Source: Catellatospora citrea (GTDB taxonomy: Bacteria; Actinomycetota; Actinomycetes; Mycobacteriales; Micromonosporaceae). From it: a DNA stretch of 64,000 nt. Below, piece by piece: positions 1 to 7,509 of this stretch. A program made the translations under genes and the position numbers. Below the pieces are notes generated by a model, which saw only the letters and a list, made by a program, of their open reading frames with translations, had not been told where the DNA came from and did not search any database. The number at the start of each line of letters is the position of its first letter. The first letter of the stretch is position 1. The stretch spans positions 5,890,001-5,954,000 of the forward strand of contig NZ_RAPR01000001.1 in the NCBI RefSeq assembly GCF_003610235.1, in the 5' to 3' direction.

Positions 1-121
1 GCGCCGCGACGGCGAGCGCGCCCGAACCGCGATGACCGCCCTCACCCAGCAGATCCAGGACGAGCTGCCCGCCACCCCCCGACCCGAAGAAAGGGCACCT
101 TCACCACGCTCCGCGTTGTAG
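1..121 (+). CDS. C-terminal end of an unidentified protein (partial)
   Basis: An open frame enters from the left edge (codons in phase with position 2) and ends at TAG 119-121, giving about 39 residues with strong G/C third positions. The visible tail is charged and helical (RTAMTALTQQIQDEL) and then proline-rich. Its stop lies inside a hairpin that looks like a terminator, as expected for a gene end. Too little is visible to name a family. Confidence 0.45.
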   Translation, partial: RRDGERARTAMTALTQQIQDELPATPRPEERAPSPRSAL

Positions 122-135
122 AAGGTGCCCTTCTT
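87..135. terminator. GAAGGTGCCC hairpin
   Basis: The arms GGGCACCTTC (93-102) and GAAGGTGCCC (121-130) pair perfectly over 10 bp, with AA/TT extension outside and an 18-nt loop. The right arm runs into TTCTT. This overlaps the stop codon of the partial gene and is read as its intrinsic terminator. Similar AAGAAGGG...CCCTTCTT hairpins are, as I recall, common dispersed elements in Micromonosporaceae. Confidence 0.6.
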
Positions 136-304
136 AACGGGCGCCGTCCTGCGGCGCTGGTCAGGACGCCGCTGACGGTCTGGATGACGCCCGTGGCGAG
201 CAGGTCGCCGTAGTACGCGCCGCCGGGGTGGTGAGTGGCGGTCGTGGTGTTAAGGAGGTCGATACCCGGGCAGGTCAAGGCCTTCGACGGGGGACGGAGC
301 GCGC

Positions 305-1204
305 TCAGCCCTGCGCCATCGACACCGGGTTGGCGTCCGTCGCGGCGCGGACGAACTCGCGCACCCGGGCGGTGGTGTTCGACTCCAGCCACACCGGCCC
401 GCGCTCGATCGGCGGCGCGTCGGAGATCGGCACGTAGGCGATGTCCGGCCGCGGGTGGTACTGCCGCGTCTGCTCGCCCACGGGCAGCACCCCGCGGCCC
501 AGCGCGACCAGCGACAGCATCTCGGAGAACGTCTTGCCCGACGGTCCCTTCGGCACCGGCCGGCCCGACGGCGTGTGCTCGGGCGTGCGGTCGCGCTTGA
601 ACTCCGCCGACGTCACCGCCGGGTACTGGATCACCGGGTGGTCGCCGAGCGCCTCCAGCGGCACCGACTCCCGCCCGGCCAGCGGATGCGCCGCCGGCAC
701 GGCCAGCACCCGCCGCTCCACCATCAGCGCCGGGCCGCGGGCCATCCCGTCGAACGGGTACGCCGCGACCAGGATGTCGATCGAGCCGTCGAGCAGGCTG
801 GCCCGCGAGTTGTACAGCTGCACCTCGTGCACGTCGACCTCGCACTCGGGATGCCGTGCGGTGAACAGGTTGACCGCCTTGAGCAGCACCGGCGCCAGGT
901 ACTCGCCGAGGAACGCCACCCGCAGCCGCCCCGCCACCCCGCGCCCGGCGTCGACGGCCCGGCGCAGCGCCTCGTCCAGCTGCGCGACCAGCGGGGCCAG
1001 GTCGTCGGCGAGCTGCCGGCCGATGGGCGTGAGCCGCACGACCCGGCTGGTGCGCTCGAACAGCGGTGCGCCGACGCGCCGCTCCAGCTTCTTGATCACG
1101 TGGCTGATCCGGCCGGTCGTCACGTGCAGGCGCTCCGCCGTACGGCCGAAATGCAGCTCCTCGGCCAGCGTCAGGAACGTCTCCAGCTCGTGCCGCTCCA
1201 GCAT
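305..1204 (-). CDS. LysR-family transcriptional regulator
   Basis: This 299-residue protein has the normal LysR length. The N-terminal winged helix-turn-helix covers about residues 1-62 (HELETFLTLAEELHFGRTAE, then an LERRVGAPLFERTSR wing). An effector-binding periplasmic-fold domain follows from about 88 to 295. The open frame extends further upstream, but the ATG at 1204 gives the canonical MLERHELETF start, so the longer form is rejected. It is divergent from the DUF1801/VOC pair at 1367, which it may regulate. The ligand cannot be inferred. Confidence 0.9.
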   Translation of the reverse strand: MLERHELETFLTLAEELHFGRTAERLHVTTGRISHVIKKLERRVGAPLFERTSRVVRLTPIGRQLADDLAPLVAQLDEALRRAVDAGRGVAGRLRVAFLGEYLAPVLLKAVNLFTARHPECEVDVHEVQLYNSRASLLDGSIDILVAAYPFDGMARGPALMVERRVLAVPAAHPLAGRESVPLEALGDHPVIQYPAVTSAEFKRDRTPEHTPSGRPVPKGPSGKTFSEMLSLVALGRGVLPVGEQTRQYHPRPDIAYVPISDAPPIERGPVWLESNTTARVREFVRAATDANPVSMAQG

Positions 1205-1366
1205 GCCGCCTCCGGTTCGTTGAATCCGAGTAAACGATCGTAGCCCGATCACGGCTTGGTCCGACCCGCCGGATGGCGAATCGTCAAGGGCGTCACCGGG
1301 ACACCGGACAGACCGGGGAGCAGGGCCGACGGCCCGCCCCGACCCACCGTCGACGAGGAAGCGACC

Positions 1367-1726
1367 ATGACGACGAACATCACCGACTACCTGACCGGCC
1401 TCGACCCCGCGCTCCGCGAGATCGGCGAGCAGGCCCGGCCGGTCATCGACGCCGCGCTGCCCGGCGCCGGCAGCGCGATGTGGCACGGCCACCCCGTGTG
1501 GGGCCTCGGCGACGTCCCCGGACGCCGGCCGATCTGCCTGCTGAAGGCGTACCCCTCCTATGTCACCTTCGGCCTGTGGCGCGGCCAGGAGGTCACCGAC
1601 CCGTCCGGCCGGCTCGAACCCGGCGCCCGGCAGATGGCCTCGGTGAAGCTGCGGTCGGTCGCCGACATCGACGCGGCACTGTTCGCCGACTGGCTGCGCC
1701 AGGCCCGCGCGCTGGAGGCGAACTGA
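1367..1726 (+). CDS. DUF1801 family protein
   Basis: A 119-residue soluble protein starting at an ATG just after GAGGAAGCGACC. The features PVIDAALPGAGSAMWHGHPVW and the C-terminal KLRSVADIDAALFADWLRQA match the YdhG/DUF1801 fold (iron-chaperone-like), whose biochemical role is not settled. Its stop overlaps the ATG of the VOC gene by one base (TGATG), so the two are translationally coupled. It is divergent from the LysR gene. Confidence 0.8.
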   Translation: MTTNITDYLTGLDPALREIGEQARPVIDAALPGAGSAMWHGHPVWGLGDVPGRRPICLLKAYPSYVTFGLWRGQEVTDPSGRLEPGARQMASVKLRSVADIDAALFADWLRQARALEAN

Positions 1727-2130
1727 TGACGCCGCGGGTCAAGGCCTTCGACCACCTGGTCCTCAACGTCACCGACGTCGAGCGGTCCCTGGCGTTCTAC
1801 TGCGGGCTGCTCGGCCTCGCCCCGGTCCGGGTCGAGCAGTGGCGCGCCGGGCAGGTCGGCTTCCCCTCGGTGCGGGTCACCGCCGACACCATCATCGACC
1901 TGGTCCGGCGCCCCCGCGGCGAGTCGAACGTCGACCACCTCTGCCTGGTCGTCGACCCCCTCGACTGGCACGCCGTCATCGCCTCGGGCGTGTTCACCGT
2001 CCTGGAGGGACCGGTCAGCCGCTTCGGCGCGCGGGGCACCGCCACCTCCCTGTACGTCCAGGACCCGGACCACAACACCGTCGAGCTGCGCTGGTATCCG
2101 GCGGACGCCGAACTTCCACCCGCCGCCTGA
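1726..2130 (+). CDS. VOC (glyoxalase/bleomycin resistance) family protein
   Basis: A 134-residue protein with the two beta-alpha-beta-beta-beta modules of the vicinal oxygen chelate fold. H10 (AFDHLVLNV), H71 (NVDHLCLVV) and E120 (HNTVELRWY) sit where the family carries its metal ligands, so a metal-dependent enzyme is plausible. The substrate is unknown. The start overlaps the stop of the upstream DUF1801 gene, marking a two-gene operon. Confidence 0.85.
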   Translation: MTPRVKAFDHLVLNVTDVERSLAFYCGLLGLAPVRVEQWRAGQVGFPSVRVTADTIIDLVRRPRGESNVDHLCLVVDPLDWHAVIASGVFTVLEGPVSRFGARGTATSLYVQDPDHNTVELRWYPADAELPPAA

Positions 2131-2245
2131 GCGACTCCCGGCAGCACTCCCGGCAACTTCGGGCGGCCGGTCGGCGGGCTCCCCGCGTCAGCGCGGTCGG
2201 CTACGCTTCGCGCCGTCCTGTGCCACAGCCGGACGGAGGTCGGAC

Positions 2246-2869
2246 GTGGGGATCAGCTACCAGAACCTGCTCCTGATAGGTGAGATGAGCCAGGTGCGGC
2301 AGGCCGTCACCGCGGCCGGAGCCGACGGATGGCTCGTGCCCGCCGGACCGGGACGGGTCGCGCTGCTGCCACGCGAGGGCCGCTGCGACGTCGCCGACGT
2401 GGCCGTCCCGGCCGAACGCCTGAGCACGGCACTCGGCACACCCGTGCTCACGAACGAGCTCATCGACTCCGACGTGGTCGTGATGACGGTCTACCAGGAC
2501 GGCCGGGCCGTTCACCGGTACGTCTCCGACGAAGCGATGCTCGTCGACTGGTTCATCGACGACGACGGCGTCGCCATGTTCCGGATCGGCGACGTCGAGT
2601 ATCCCGCCGACGCGGCACATCCGACCGGGCCGTCGGGCGCTGATCCGCAGGCCCTGGCCCGGTTCGGAGTCGGCGCGACGGACCGGGCACGGCTCGCCGC
2701 GGTCCTGCGGGGCGAATCGGGACACGGCGAGCGCCTTCGGGCCGACGAGCAGCACCACCTGATCCTCGAGTTGCTGCACCTCGACCCAGGCGTGCTCACC
2801 ATGGCATGCCGGTGGTTTCCCGGCGAAGACCGGGCCGATGCGGTCAGGGTGCCACCGGTGCCGCGGTAG
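2246..2869 (+). CDS. Hypothetical protein, 207 aa
   Basis: The GTG start follows GGAGG by a normal distance. The protein is acidic and soluble, with no signal peptide or membrane segment. It has an N-terminal alpha/beta part ending near VMTVYQDGRAVHRYVSDEAML, an acidic DDDGV turn, and a helical C-terminus (HHLILELLHLDPGVL). I do not recognise a family. It is co-directional with the fused sigma gene 89 bp downstream, with no terminator between them. Confidence 0.65.
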   Translation: MGISYQNLLLIGEMSQVRQAVTAAGADGWLVPAGPGRVALLPREGRCDVADVAVPAERLSTALGTPVLTNELIDSDVVVMTVYQDGRAVHRYVSDEAMLVDWFIDDDGVAMFRIGDVEYPADAAHPTGPSGADPQALARFGVGATDRARLAAVLRGESGHGERLRADEQHHLILELLHLDPGVLTMACRWFPGEDRADAVRVPPVPR

Positions 2870-2958
2870 CGACCTGTGCCCGGGACTGTGCGCCGCCGCT
2901 TCATCCGCTGCCCCAACTTCCGGGCCGGCGCCGACGTGTAGATCTGCGGAGGTGGCGG

Positions 2959-4560
2959 ATGGACAGGTACGACGGGTTCGAGGAGTTCGTTCTCGCGCGG
3001 GGCGGGGCGCTGTCACGCACCGCGTTCCTGCTGACGGGTGACCATCACACGGCGCAGGACCTGGTGCAGACAGCACTGGCCAAGGCGGCCCAGCGGTGGC
3101 GGCAGATCATCGAGAACGGCCAGCCCGAGGCGTACGTGCGCCGGATCATCGTCAACGAGCGGATCTCGTGGTGGCGACGGCGTCCACCGAACCCGGTGGA
3201 GTGGATCCCCGACCAGCCGGGGCCCGACGAGCCGCACCAGATCGTCGAGCGGCTCGCCCTCGGGCAGGCGCTGGCCACGCTGACCCCGCGCCAGCGGGCG
3301 GTGCTCGTGCTGCGCTACTACGAGGACCTGTCGGAGGCGGAGACCGCGGCCGCCATGGGCTGCTCCGTCGGGACCGTGAAGAGCCAGACCAGCGTGGCCC
3401 TCAACAACCTGCGCCTGGCCCTGCCGCACTTCGCCGACCAGGCCGGCCAGTACGCCGACGCCGGGGCCGCGGTCGCCACGGCCCGGCGCAAGCGCACCCG
3501 CCGGGTGTCGGTGGTCGCGGCCGCGCTGGTCCTCGTCCCGCTGCTGCTCGCCGTCGCCGTCTACGCGCTGGGCGCGCCCGGCACGGCTCCGCCGCCGCTC
3601 ACCCCGTCGCCGAGCGTCTCGCCGAGTCCGTGGAACGCCCCGCCGGGCGCGTCGCCGATGCTGCCGCAAAGCCTGCCGGCGGCCGGTGCCGTGCTGCCCG
3701 GCCTGCCACAGGACCGTGGTGTCGGGCGGGCGGCCCTGATCCGGACCAGCCGGTCCGGCAGCTTCCGCCAGCTGCAGATCGCCGCGGAGTCCGGCTGGTT
3801 CGGGTTGCGCCTGCCGGAGGACACGCAATCCATCCTGCTCTCGCCCGACGGCCGCTGGCTGTCCTGGAGCGATCGGCGGACCACCGCCCTCGTGCACGAC
3901 CTGACCACCGGCCAGCGGCGGCGCGTGCCCGGTGAGGTGGTGGCCTGGTCACGGCTGGGGGACTGGCTGCTGGTCGGCAACAACTACCCCGGGCGACCGC
4001 AGCTGATCTCACTGACCGGCGGCGCTTCGCACGTGGTCGCCGACACCGCCGGCTGGAACGACGCCAGTGCCGTCCTGGACACCGGTGAGGTGCTGCGCAC
4101 CGACGCACAGCGGGCCGGCGGCGACCATGCGTTCCCGCTGGCGGTGTTCGACCCGCGCAAGGGCGCGTTGCGCAGGCTCAGCATCGATGTGGGCGCGCTG
4201 CTCGGCACCGACGAGCACGTGCGCGACTTCGCCGGGTTCCCGGTGGTGGTGCCGGTCCGTGACGGTGTCGCCGCGGTGCAGGTCTACTCCCGCCGCTTCG
4301 CCCATCCCGCGGCGTTCATCGAGTTCTCGCTACGGGACGGCAGCCCGCTACGTCGACTTGACCTGGGTTCACGGGCCGAGTCGGCCGATCCGGCGACCTA
4401 TCCGTGCCTGCAGGGCGAGATCGTGTCGTGGAACGACGGCACCCGTCTGCACCAGACGGCGCCCGGCGCGACCGATGTGGCCGTCTTCGACATGCACGCC
4501 GGCTTCGCGTACCAACTGCCCGGCTGCCGCCCTGACACCGGCATGCGCACGGTGCACTGA
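2959..4560 (+). CDS. SigE-family ECF sigma factor fused to a transmembrane propeller domain
   Basis: A 533-residue protein starting at an ATG behind GGAGGTGGCGG. Residues 1-165 form a complete SigE-type ECF sigma factor: region 2 (TAFLLTGDHHTAQDLVQTAL, YVRRIIVNERISWWRR) and region 4 (LTPRQRAVLVLRYYEDLSEA, GCSVGTVKSQTSVAL). A basic stretch RRKRTRR and one membrane helix (about 195-215) follow, then a proline-rich linker and a beta-propeller-like extracytoplasmic domain of about 290 residues (LSPDGRWLSWSD). The single chain therefore joins the sigma and what is normally a separate anti-sigma/sensor partner. The frame has no break across the joint. Compare the split pair at 7000-8864. Confidence 0.88.
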   Translation: MDRYDGFEEFVLARGGALSRTAFLLTGDHHTAQDLVQTALAKAAQRWRQIIENGQPEAYVRRIIVNERISWWRRRPPNPVEWIPDQPGPDEPHQIVERLALGQALATLTPRQRAVLVLRYYEDLSEAETAAAMGCSVGTVKSQTSVALNNLRLALPHFADQAGQYADAGAAVATARRKRTRRVSVVAAALVLVPLLLAVAVYALGAPGTAPPPLTPSPSVSPSPWNAPPGASPMLPQSLPAAGAVLPGLPQDRGVGRAALIRTSRSGSFRQLQIAAESGWFGLRLPEDTQSILLSPDGRWLSWSDRRTTALVHDLTTGQRRRVPGEVVAWSRLGDWLLVGNNYPGRPQLISLTGGASHVVADTAGWNDASAVLDTGEVLRTDAQRAGGDHAFPLAVFDPRKGALRRLSIDVGALLGTDEHVRDFAGFPVVVPVRDGVAAVQVYSRRFAHPAAFIEFSLRDGSPLRRLDLGSRAESADPATYPCLQGEIVSWNDGTRLHQTAPGATDVAVFDMHAGFAYQLPGCRPDTGMRTVH

Positions 4561-4573
4561 GCGGCCTGCATGA

Positions 4574-4608
4574 CAGAGGGCCTGTCCGATGATCGGACAG
4601 GCCCTCTG
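4574..4608. terminator. Bidirectional terminator hairpin
   Basis: CAGAGGGCCTGTCCGAT is followed by its inverse complement ATCGGACAGGCCCTCTG, a 17-bp near-continuous stem. It lies 13 bp after the sigma fusion stop and just before the minus-strand tRNA block, so it probably serves both strands. Confidence 0.8.
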
Positions 4609-4611
4609 TGC

Positions 4612-4686
4612 TGGTGGGCGATACTGGGTTTGAACCAGTGACCTCTTCCGTGTCAAGGAAGCGCGCTCCCACTGCGCCAATCGCCC
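4612..4686 (-). tRNA. tRNA-Val (GAC)
   Basis: The reverse strand folds as a cloverleaf: acceptor GGGCGAT/ATCGCCC, anticodon loop CTTGACA with anticodon GAC, T-loop GGTTCAAACC, and an encoded 3' CCA. It is nearly identical to the tRNA-Val (CAC) at 26082 apart from the anticodon region. It heads a cluster of three minus-strand tRNAs. Confidence 0.95.
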
Positions 4687-4707
4687 GTGCTGTCGTGCTG
4701 TACTACG

Positions 4708-4778
4708 AGGTGGAGACGGGATTTGAACCCGTGTACACGGCTTTGCAGGCCGTTGCCTCGCCTCTCGGCCACTCCACC
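4708..4778 (-). tRNA. tRNA-Cys (GCA)
   Basis: The reverse strand gives acceptor GGTGGAG/CTCCACC, anticodon GCA in the loop of an ACGGC(CTGCAAA)GCCGT stem, and T-arm ACGGGTTCAAATCCCGT. It is 71 nt long and no CCA is encoded. Confidence 0.95.
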
Positions 4779-4805
4779 GTGGTGACGCCTTGCGGCGGTT
4801 CTCCG

Positions 4806-4878
4806 AGCGGATGACGAGATTCGAACTCGCGACCCTCACCTTGGCAAGGTGATGCGCTACCAGCTGCGCTACATCCGC
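4806..4878 (-). tRNA. tRNA-Gly (GCC), copy 1
   Basis: The reverse strand gives acceptor GCGGATG/CATCCGC, anticodon GCC and T-arm GCGAGTTCGAATCTCGT, 73 nt long. It is base-for-base identical to the plus-strand copy at 6217-6289. The two lie as inverted repeats on either side of the CapA gene. Confidence 0.95.
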
Positions 4879-4972
4879 TTGTAGGTTTGCCCGCCTTCCG
4901 GCGTGCTTGCCCAACGGATGAGAACTTTAGCCGGTCCGGCGAGGTCTTGACAAACCGGGGTCCCCCGGCGCG

Positions 4973-6064
4973 TCACGCCGCCGGGCTGGCGGCCAGCCCG
5001 GTGCAGCGTGCGGCCTGTGCGAGCCGGCCCTGTACGGCGGTCAGCGCGGCTCCGGTGACGGGTTTGGGCTGGCCGTTGTTCGATACGACGCCGGGGGTGA
5101 ATTTCCGGGTTTTGACCTTCCTGTCCTTGATCGTCACGGTCAGCAGGCCGGTGTCGGTGCTCTTGGAGGTGGAGTACCAGAGGAAGTTGCCCAGGCCGTA
5201 GTGCACGTAGGCGCCGCCCAGGAAGCCGTCGGCGAGCAGCACATGGGCGTGGGTGCCGATGATCAGGTCGGCGCCGGCCTCGGACAGGGCCTTGGCGATG
5301 CTCTTCTGGTCGCCGTTGGGGCAGCCCTGGCCCTCGGTGCCCCAGTGCATGAAGGCGATCACCACGTCGGCCTGCGCGCGGGCCTGCTTCACGGCGGCGA
5401 CGGACAGCTTGCGGTCGAACGCCATGGCGATGCCGGGGCGGCCGGCGGTGGGCTTCCACTGCTCCTTGAGCTCGTGGACCTGGGACAGGCCGACGACGGC
5501 CAGCCGGACGCCCTTCACGGTGACCAGGTGCGGGGCGTACGCCTCGGTGGTGTCGTGGCCCGCGCCGACGATCGGCATCCCGGCGGCCTTGGTGGAGTCG
5601 AGGGTGTCGAGCAGGCCGACCTGGCCGTAGTCGAGGGTGTGGTTGTTGGCGATGGAGACCAGGTCGATCCCGGCGGCCTGGATCGCGGCGTACGCCGTGG
5701 TCGGCGCCCGGAAGTGGAACTCCTTCGGCTGCGGGGTGCCCCGGTCGGTGACCGCCGTCTCCAGGTTGACCATGGCGAAGTCGGCGGCGCGCAGCTGCTC
5801 GGCGTAGGGGCCGAAGGCGGTGTCGGGGTCCTGCAGCAGCGGCAGGGTGCGGCCGGTGAAGTGCACGTCACCCGCGAACGCCAGGGTGATCTCCTCGGCC
5901 GGCGGGCTGCTGGGCGCGGCGCTGTCGGCAGGGGCGGGCACCGGGGGTGTGCCCGCGGGCTGCTGCCAGACGGCGGGCTCCTCGGCCGAGCAGGCCGCCA
6001 GGGCCGCGACGAGGGCGAGGGCCAGGGTGAGACGCGCGGCGAAGGGAGCGCGGGGGGAGGTCAC
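4973..6064 (-). CDS. CapA-family lipoprotein (poly-gamma-glutamate capsule synthesis type metallophosphatase fold)
   Basis: About 363 residues from the GTG at 6064; an in-phase start at 6103 would add 13. A lipoprotein signal with lipobox-like LVAALAAC lies near residue 25, then a Pro/Ala linker, then the CapA domain: FAGDVHF (metal-binding Asp), VNLETAV, SIANNHTLDYG, FMHWGTE, IIGTHAHV, HYGLGNFLW. These are the conserved calcineurin-like motifs of the family. It is probably anchored outside the membrane and acts on cell-envelope polymer. It stands alone between two tRNA-Gly genes. Confidence 0.88.
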   Translation of the reverse strand: MTSPRAPFAARLTLALALVAALAACSAEEPAVWQQPAGTPPVPAPADSAAPSSPPAEEITLAFAGDVHFTGRTLPLLQDPDTAFGPYAEQLRAADFAMVNLETAVTDRGTPQPKEFHFRAPTTAYAAIQAAGIDLVSIANNHTLDYGQVGLLDTLDSTKAAGMPIVGAGHDTTEAYAPHLVTVKGVRLAVVGLSQVHELKEQWKPTAGRPGIAMAFDRKLSVAAVKQARAQADVVIAFMHWGTEGQGCPNGDQKSIAKALSEAGADLIIGTHAHVLLADGFLGGAYVHYGLGNFLWYSTSKSTDTGLLTVTIKDRKVKTRKFTPGVVSNNGQPKPVTGAALTAVQGRLAQAARCTGLAASPAA

Positions 6065-6216
6065 GGCACGAGGGTACGGGCAGGTGAGGGCGTTTCGCAT
6101 CACCGTCTCGACCGGGTTGCCGCCGTCCGGGGGGATACCCGGTGGCGGGGCCGCCGGGCGACCCGCTAAAGTTCTCTCCTGTCAGGCAGCGAGCCGCAAG
6201 GCCAGCTGAACGACGT

Positions 6217-6289
6217 GCGGATGTAGCGCAGCTGGTAGCGCATCACCTTGCCAAGGTGAGGGTCGCGAGTTCGAATCTCGTCATCCGCT
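6217..6289 (+). tRNA. tRNA-Gly (GCC), copy 2
   Basis: The cloverleaf and sequence are identical to the minus-strand tRNA at 4806-4878, with anticodon GCC, acceptor GCGGATG/CATCCGC and discriminator T. A hairpin terminator follows 13 bp downstream. Confidence 0.96.
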
Positions 6290-6302
6290 CTCTTGCACCA
6301 CG

Positions 6303-6332
6303 ATCGCCGGGACCCCAGGGGTCGCCGGCGAT
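6303..6332. terminator. Terminator after tRNA-Gly / kptA
   Basis: A nested hairpin has outer arms ATCGCCGG (6303-6310) and CCGGCGAT (6325-6332) and inner arms GACCCC/GGGGTC, followed by TCGTCTTTCC. It sits between the plus-strand tRNA and the convergent end of kptA. Confidence 0.7.
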
Positions 6333-6351
6333 TCGTCTTTCCGGGGGCGGG

Positions 6352-6894
6352 TCAGCGGGGTGGGGCTTCGCCGCGCAGGTAGGTCGCGGGGACCTCGTCG
6401 GTGAGCCAGACGCCGTTGGCGCTGCGGTAGAAGGTGTGGCCGTCGGCGGCCATCGCGGCGGCGTCGACGATCAGGATCACGGGTGGGCCGTGGCGGCTGC
6501 CGACGGTGTGGGCGGTGCCGGGGTCGCCGGACAGGTGCACGTGGTGGCGGCTGCCGCGGTGCACGCCGTCGGCCATGATCGAGTTGAGGTTGCGGCGGGC
6601 GGTGCCGTGGTAGAGCCGGTCGGGCGGGGCGACGGGGGTCAGCCCGAGGTCGACCTGCACGGAGTGGCCCTGGCTGGCCCGGATGCGGTCGCCGTCGATG
6701 GCGAAGCGCTGCTTGTCGTTGTCGGCGACGACGGCGTCCAGGGTGGCGCGGCTGATGCCCTTGCCGTGGGCGCGCATCGCGGCCAGCAGGGTGTCGATCG
6801 GCACCCAGCCGTCGGGGCCGAGGGTGATGCCGATGGTGTCGGGGCGGTGGCGCAGCACGTACGCCAGCTGCTTGCTTATCTTCTTCACGTCCAT
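6352..6894 (-). CDS. kptA: RNA 2'-phosphotransferase (Tpt1/KptA)
   Basis: A 180-residue protein of normal family length. KptA removes a 2'-phosphate from RNA using NAD+, forming ADP-ribose 1'',2''-cyclic phosphate. Visible signatures are the N-terminal SKQLAYVLRHRP lobe with its RHR motif, ASQGHS, LYHGTA and the SRHHVHLSGD catalytic stretch. The ATG at 6894 (MDVKKISKQL) fits the family start; a GTG four codons upstream is a weaker alternative. It is divergent from the sigma gene at 7000. Confidence 0.92.
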   Translation of the reverse strand: MDVKKISKQLAYVLRHRPDTIGITLGPDGWVPIDTLLAAMRAHGKGISRATLDAVVADNDKQRFAIDGDRIRASQGHSVQVDLGLTPVAPPDRLYHGTARRNLNSIMADGVHRGSRHHVHLSGDPGTAHTVGSRHGPPVILIVDAAAMAADGHTFYRSANGVWLTDEVPATYLRGEAPPR

Positions 6895-6999
6895 GTCGGG
6901 GCTCACGTTAGCGGCGCATGCGTGTTCCGTCGATCGAATAGGTCGTGCGGGGACCCCTCCGCGGAGCCGGTCCGGCGCGTGTACGAGGCGGAGGTGGCG

Positions 7000-7509
7000 A
7001 TGTCCGACGCCGAGTCGTTCCACGAGTACGCGCGCTCCCGGCTGCCGATGCTGGCCCGGGTGGCGTACCTGCTCACCGGCGACCCGTTCCTGGCCGACGA
7101 CCTGGTGCAGCTGACGCTGCTGCGGCTGGCGTCGCGCTGGGAGCAGGTGTCCGCGACGCGGGAGCCGGACGCGTACGTGCGCCGCATCCTCTACACCCAG
7201 CACGTGTCCTGGTGGCGGCGGGTGCGGCGGGAGGCGCTGCCGGTCGACGTGCTGCCCGAGCGGGCCGCGCCGGACTTCTCGGGCGACGCGGTGACCGCGC
7301 TGGCGGTGCGCGAGGCGCTGGCCCGGTTGGCGCCGCGGCAGCGGGCGGTGCTGGTGCTGCGCTACTTCGAGGACCTGAGCGAGACGGAGACGGCCGCGGT
7401 GCTGGGTGTCGCGGTCGGCACGGTGAAGAGCCAGACCAGGGATGCGCTGGCGCGGCTGCGGGTGATCGCCCCGGAGCTGTCGGGGTCGCTGGCGGAGGTG
7501 AACCGGTGA
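7000..7509 (+). CDS. SigE-family ECF RNA polymerase sigma factor
   Basis: A 169-residue sigma factor starting at an ATG behind GGAGGTGGCG. Region 2 (YLLTGDPFLADDLVQLTLLR, YVRRILYTQHVSWWRR) and region 4 (LAPRQRAVLVLRYFEDLSET, GVAVGTVKSQTRDALARL) are complete, and no extra C-terminal domain is present. The stop overlaps the GTG of the next gene (GTGA), coupling it to its membrane partner. It is closely similar in motifs to the sigma half of the fused protein at 2959. Confidence 0.93.
   Translation: MSDAESFHEYARSRLPMLARVAYLLTGDPFLADDLVQLTLLRLASRWEQVSATREPDAYVRRILYTQHVSWWRRVRREALPVDVLPERAAPDFSGDAVTALAVREALARLAPRQRAVLVLRYFEDLSETETAAVLGVAVGTVKSQTRDALARLRVIAPELSGSLAEVNR

Noticed and set aside
2806..2958. 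Upstream start for the sigma fusion giving 584 residues
   Set aside because: The extra 51 residues overlap the previous gene and have no family match; GGAGGTGG lies before the ATG at 2959.
4369..4914. 181-residue minus-strand frame with an LVAHHLAKVRVASSNL-type sequence
   Set aside because: It is the antisense and read-through of the tRNA genes, a well-known artefact of tRNA translation.
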